From the NCBI GenBank assembly GCA_003024785.1, contig PUQB01000035.1:1-64000 (forward strand): DNA of 64,000 nt, written 5' to 3'. The translations under genes and the position numbers were made by a program. The DNA is from Selaginella tamariscina (taxonomy: Eukaryota > Streptophyta > Lycopodiopsida > Selaginellales > Selaginellaceae). The notes below the pieces were generated by a model, which ran no database searches, was not told the origin of the DNA, and saw nothing but the letters and a program-made list of their open reading frames with translations. This document shows positions 63,186 to 64,000 of this stretch, piece by piece. Position 1 is the stretch's first letter; each line of letters starts with the position of its first letter.

Positions 63186-64000
63186 TTTCTTTTATTAATA
63201 GTTATGAATATAGTTTAATCATTTATACGTGCAGAATTAAACCTACTGATGTTGTACAAATGCGTCCATTTGTGTACTATACTATCTCATCAATTAAATA
63301 GCCCATGGAAAGATAAAGCATAGTTAATTACAAGCATGGTAAGAGTTACTGTGCGAGTGTAAACTTATAATTACACAGCATGGTAAGTTCTAAGGTGAAT
63401 TTTAAGATGCTTTTCATGAATTTAAGATAATAATCTTTTTTTATATAAAATTTATAAATGAAAATCATTTTTATATTTTACAGGTTAAATATGGTTAACA
63501 AATTTGATATTACAGAGTGATTAAAGCAATAGCAGCTAAGGAAAGAGGGTAGAAACTTTTTTCGATTACATTTAGAAATTATAAAAAAGTAATAATAATT
63601 AATATTATTCTTAATGTTAGTTAAGTTTAAAGTGTAAATTTAATGTTTAAATCATTAGTGAGACTTATGTTTAAAATCCATTACTGGTTTTAAAAATTAA
63701 AGTTGATTATGTGTGTGTGTGCGCGCGCGTCCATTCACATTGAATTACATACATCATTATCGGTACGTGTATCACACATGTATGTACTATTTTCATTACA
63801 TCGTATAACTAATTACTATATTTTACATTAATTAATTAAATTATTTTATTTATCTTTGTATTATATTACATTCATTACATTCAAGTGGATATCCACTTGT
63901 AAATAATTAAAATATATTAAAGTAAAGCCTAATTACTAAATAGCTTATATATGTTAAGAATTGGCAAGACTTGAACTCTAATCACCAAAATGAGCTGGAG

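Larger units (their letters stand above)
62030..63730. repeat. Inverted segmental duplication, copy 2
   Basis: Reverse-order counterpart of 15900-18985. It carries the last two exons of the SET gene on the plus strand, then the same intergenic sequence (TATTTTATTTTATTAATTTA), then a tRNA-Ile 5' half, then the block with CCATTACTGGTTTTAAAA. The end at 63716-63730 is a GT/GC-rich tract, matching the CA-rich tract at 15905. Confidence 0.8.

Overview
This window is nuclear DNA from a land plant. The genes are intron-rich and belong to plant families: a Rubisco-LSMT-type SET methyltransferase, family-1 UDP-glycosyltransferases, a type III polyketide synthase, a PPR protein, a class XI myosin and an F-box/LRR protein. 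The transposons (Ty3/gypsy, Ty1/copia and a Mutator-like element) are also those of plants. Non-coding DNA is very AT-rich and full of (TA)n, (TC)n and (CA)n tracts, many of them just inside introns. The lineage cannot be placed more precisely from the sequence alone.

Layout. 1-7.5 kb: a Ty3/gypsy relic in two oppositely oriented parts, with a copy of an AT-rich repeat between them; the other copy of that repeat is at 13.6-15.0 kb. 9.56-9.87 kb: a fragment of the SET gene. 10.4-11.96 kb: an F-box/LRR gene with a frameshifted tail. 15.9-19.0 kb: a block containing tRNA-Ile(AAT) and the last exons of the SET gene, duplicated in inverted orientation at 62.0-63.7 kb. 18.3-21.5 kb: the SET gene, 14 visible exons that join in phase. 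24.8-26.2, 33.1-34.5 and 45.6-46.2 kb: three broken UDP-glycosyltransferases. 28.8-29.4 kb: an unrecognised 77-codon, three-exon reading frame. 29.5-30.6 kb: a broken PPR gene. 35.3-37.5 kb: a copia relic. 37.6-43.9 kb: a dead chalcone-synthase-like gene whose second intron contains a 5-kb gypsy element. 44.6-45.5 and 46.7-48.7 kb: a Tudor-like gene pair, with a third scrap at 28.06 kb. 51.1-52.7 kb: a 1.6-kb palindrome. 53.4-54.7 kb: the 5' end of a dead myosin XI gene. 56.1-58.1 kb: a MULE with long terminal inverted repeats and a perfect 9-bp target duplication, inserted into a third copy of the palindrome arm.

Overall this is an accessory region, shaped by inverted and direct segmental duplication and gene decay. 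The genes do not form a pathway. Three broken UGTs and a broken type III PKS within 21 kb could be the remains of a phenolic or polyketide metabolism neighbourhood, but that is inference. The best-supported working gene is the SET methyltransferase. The F-box gene, the longer Tudor-like gene and the tRNA are possibly functional.
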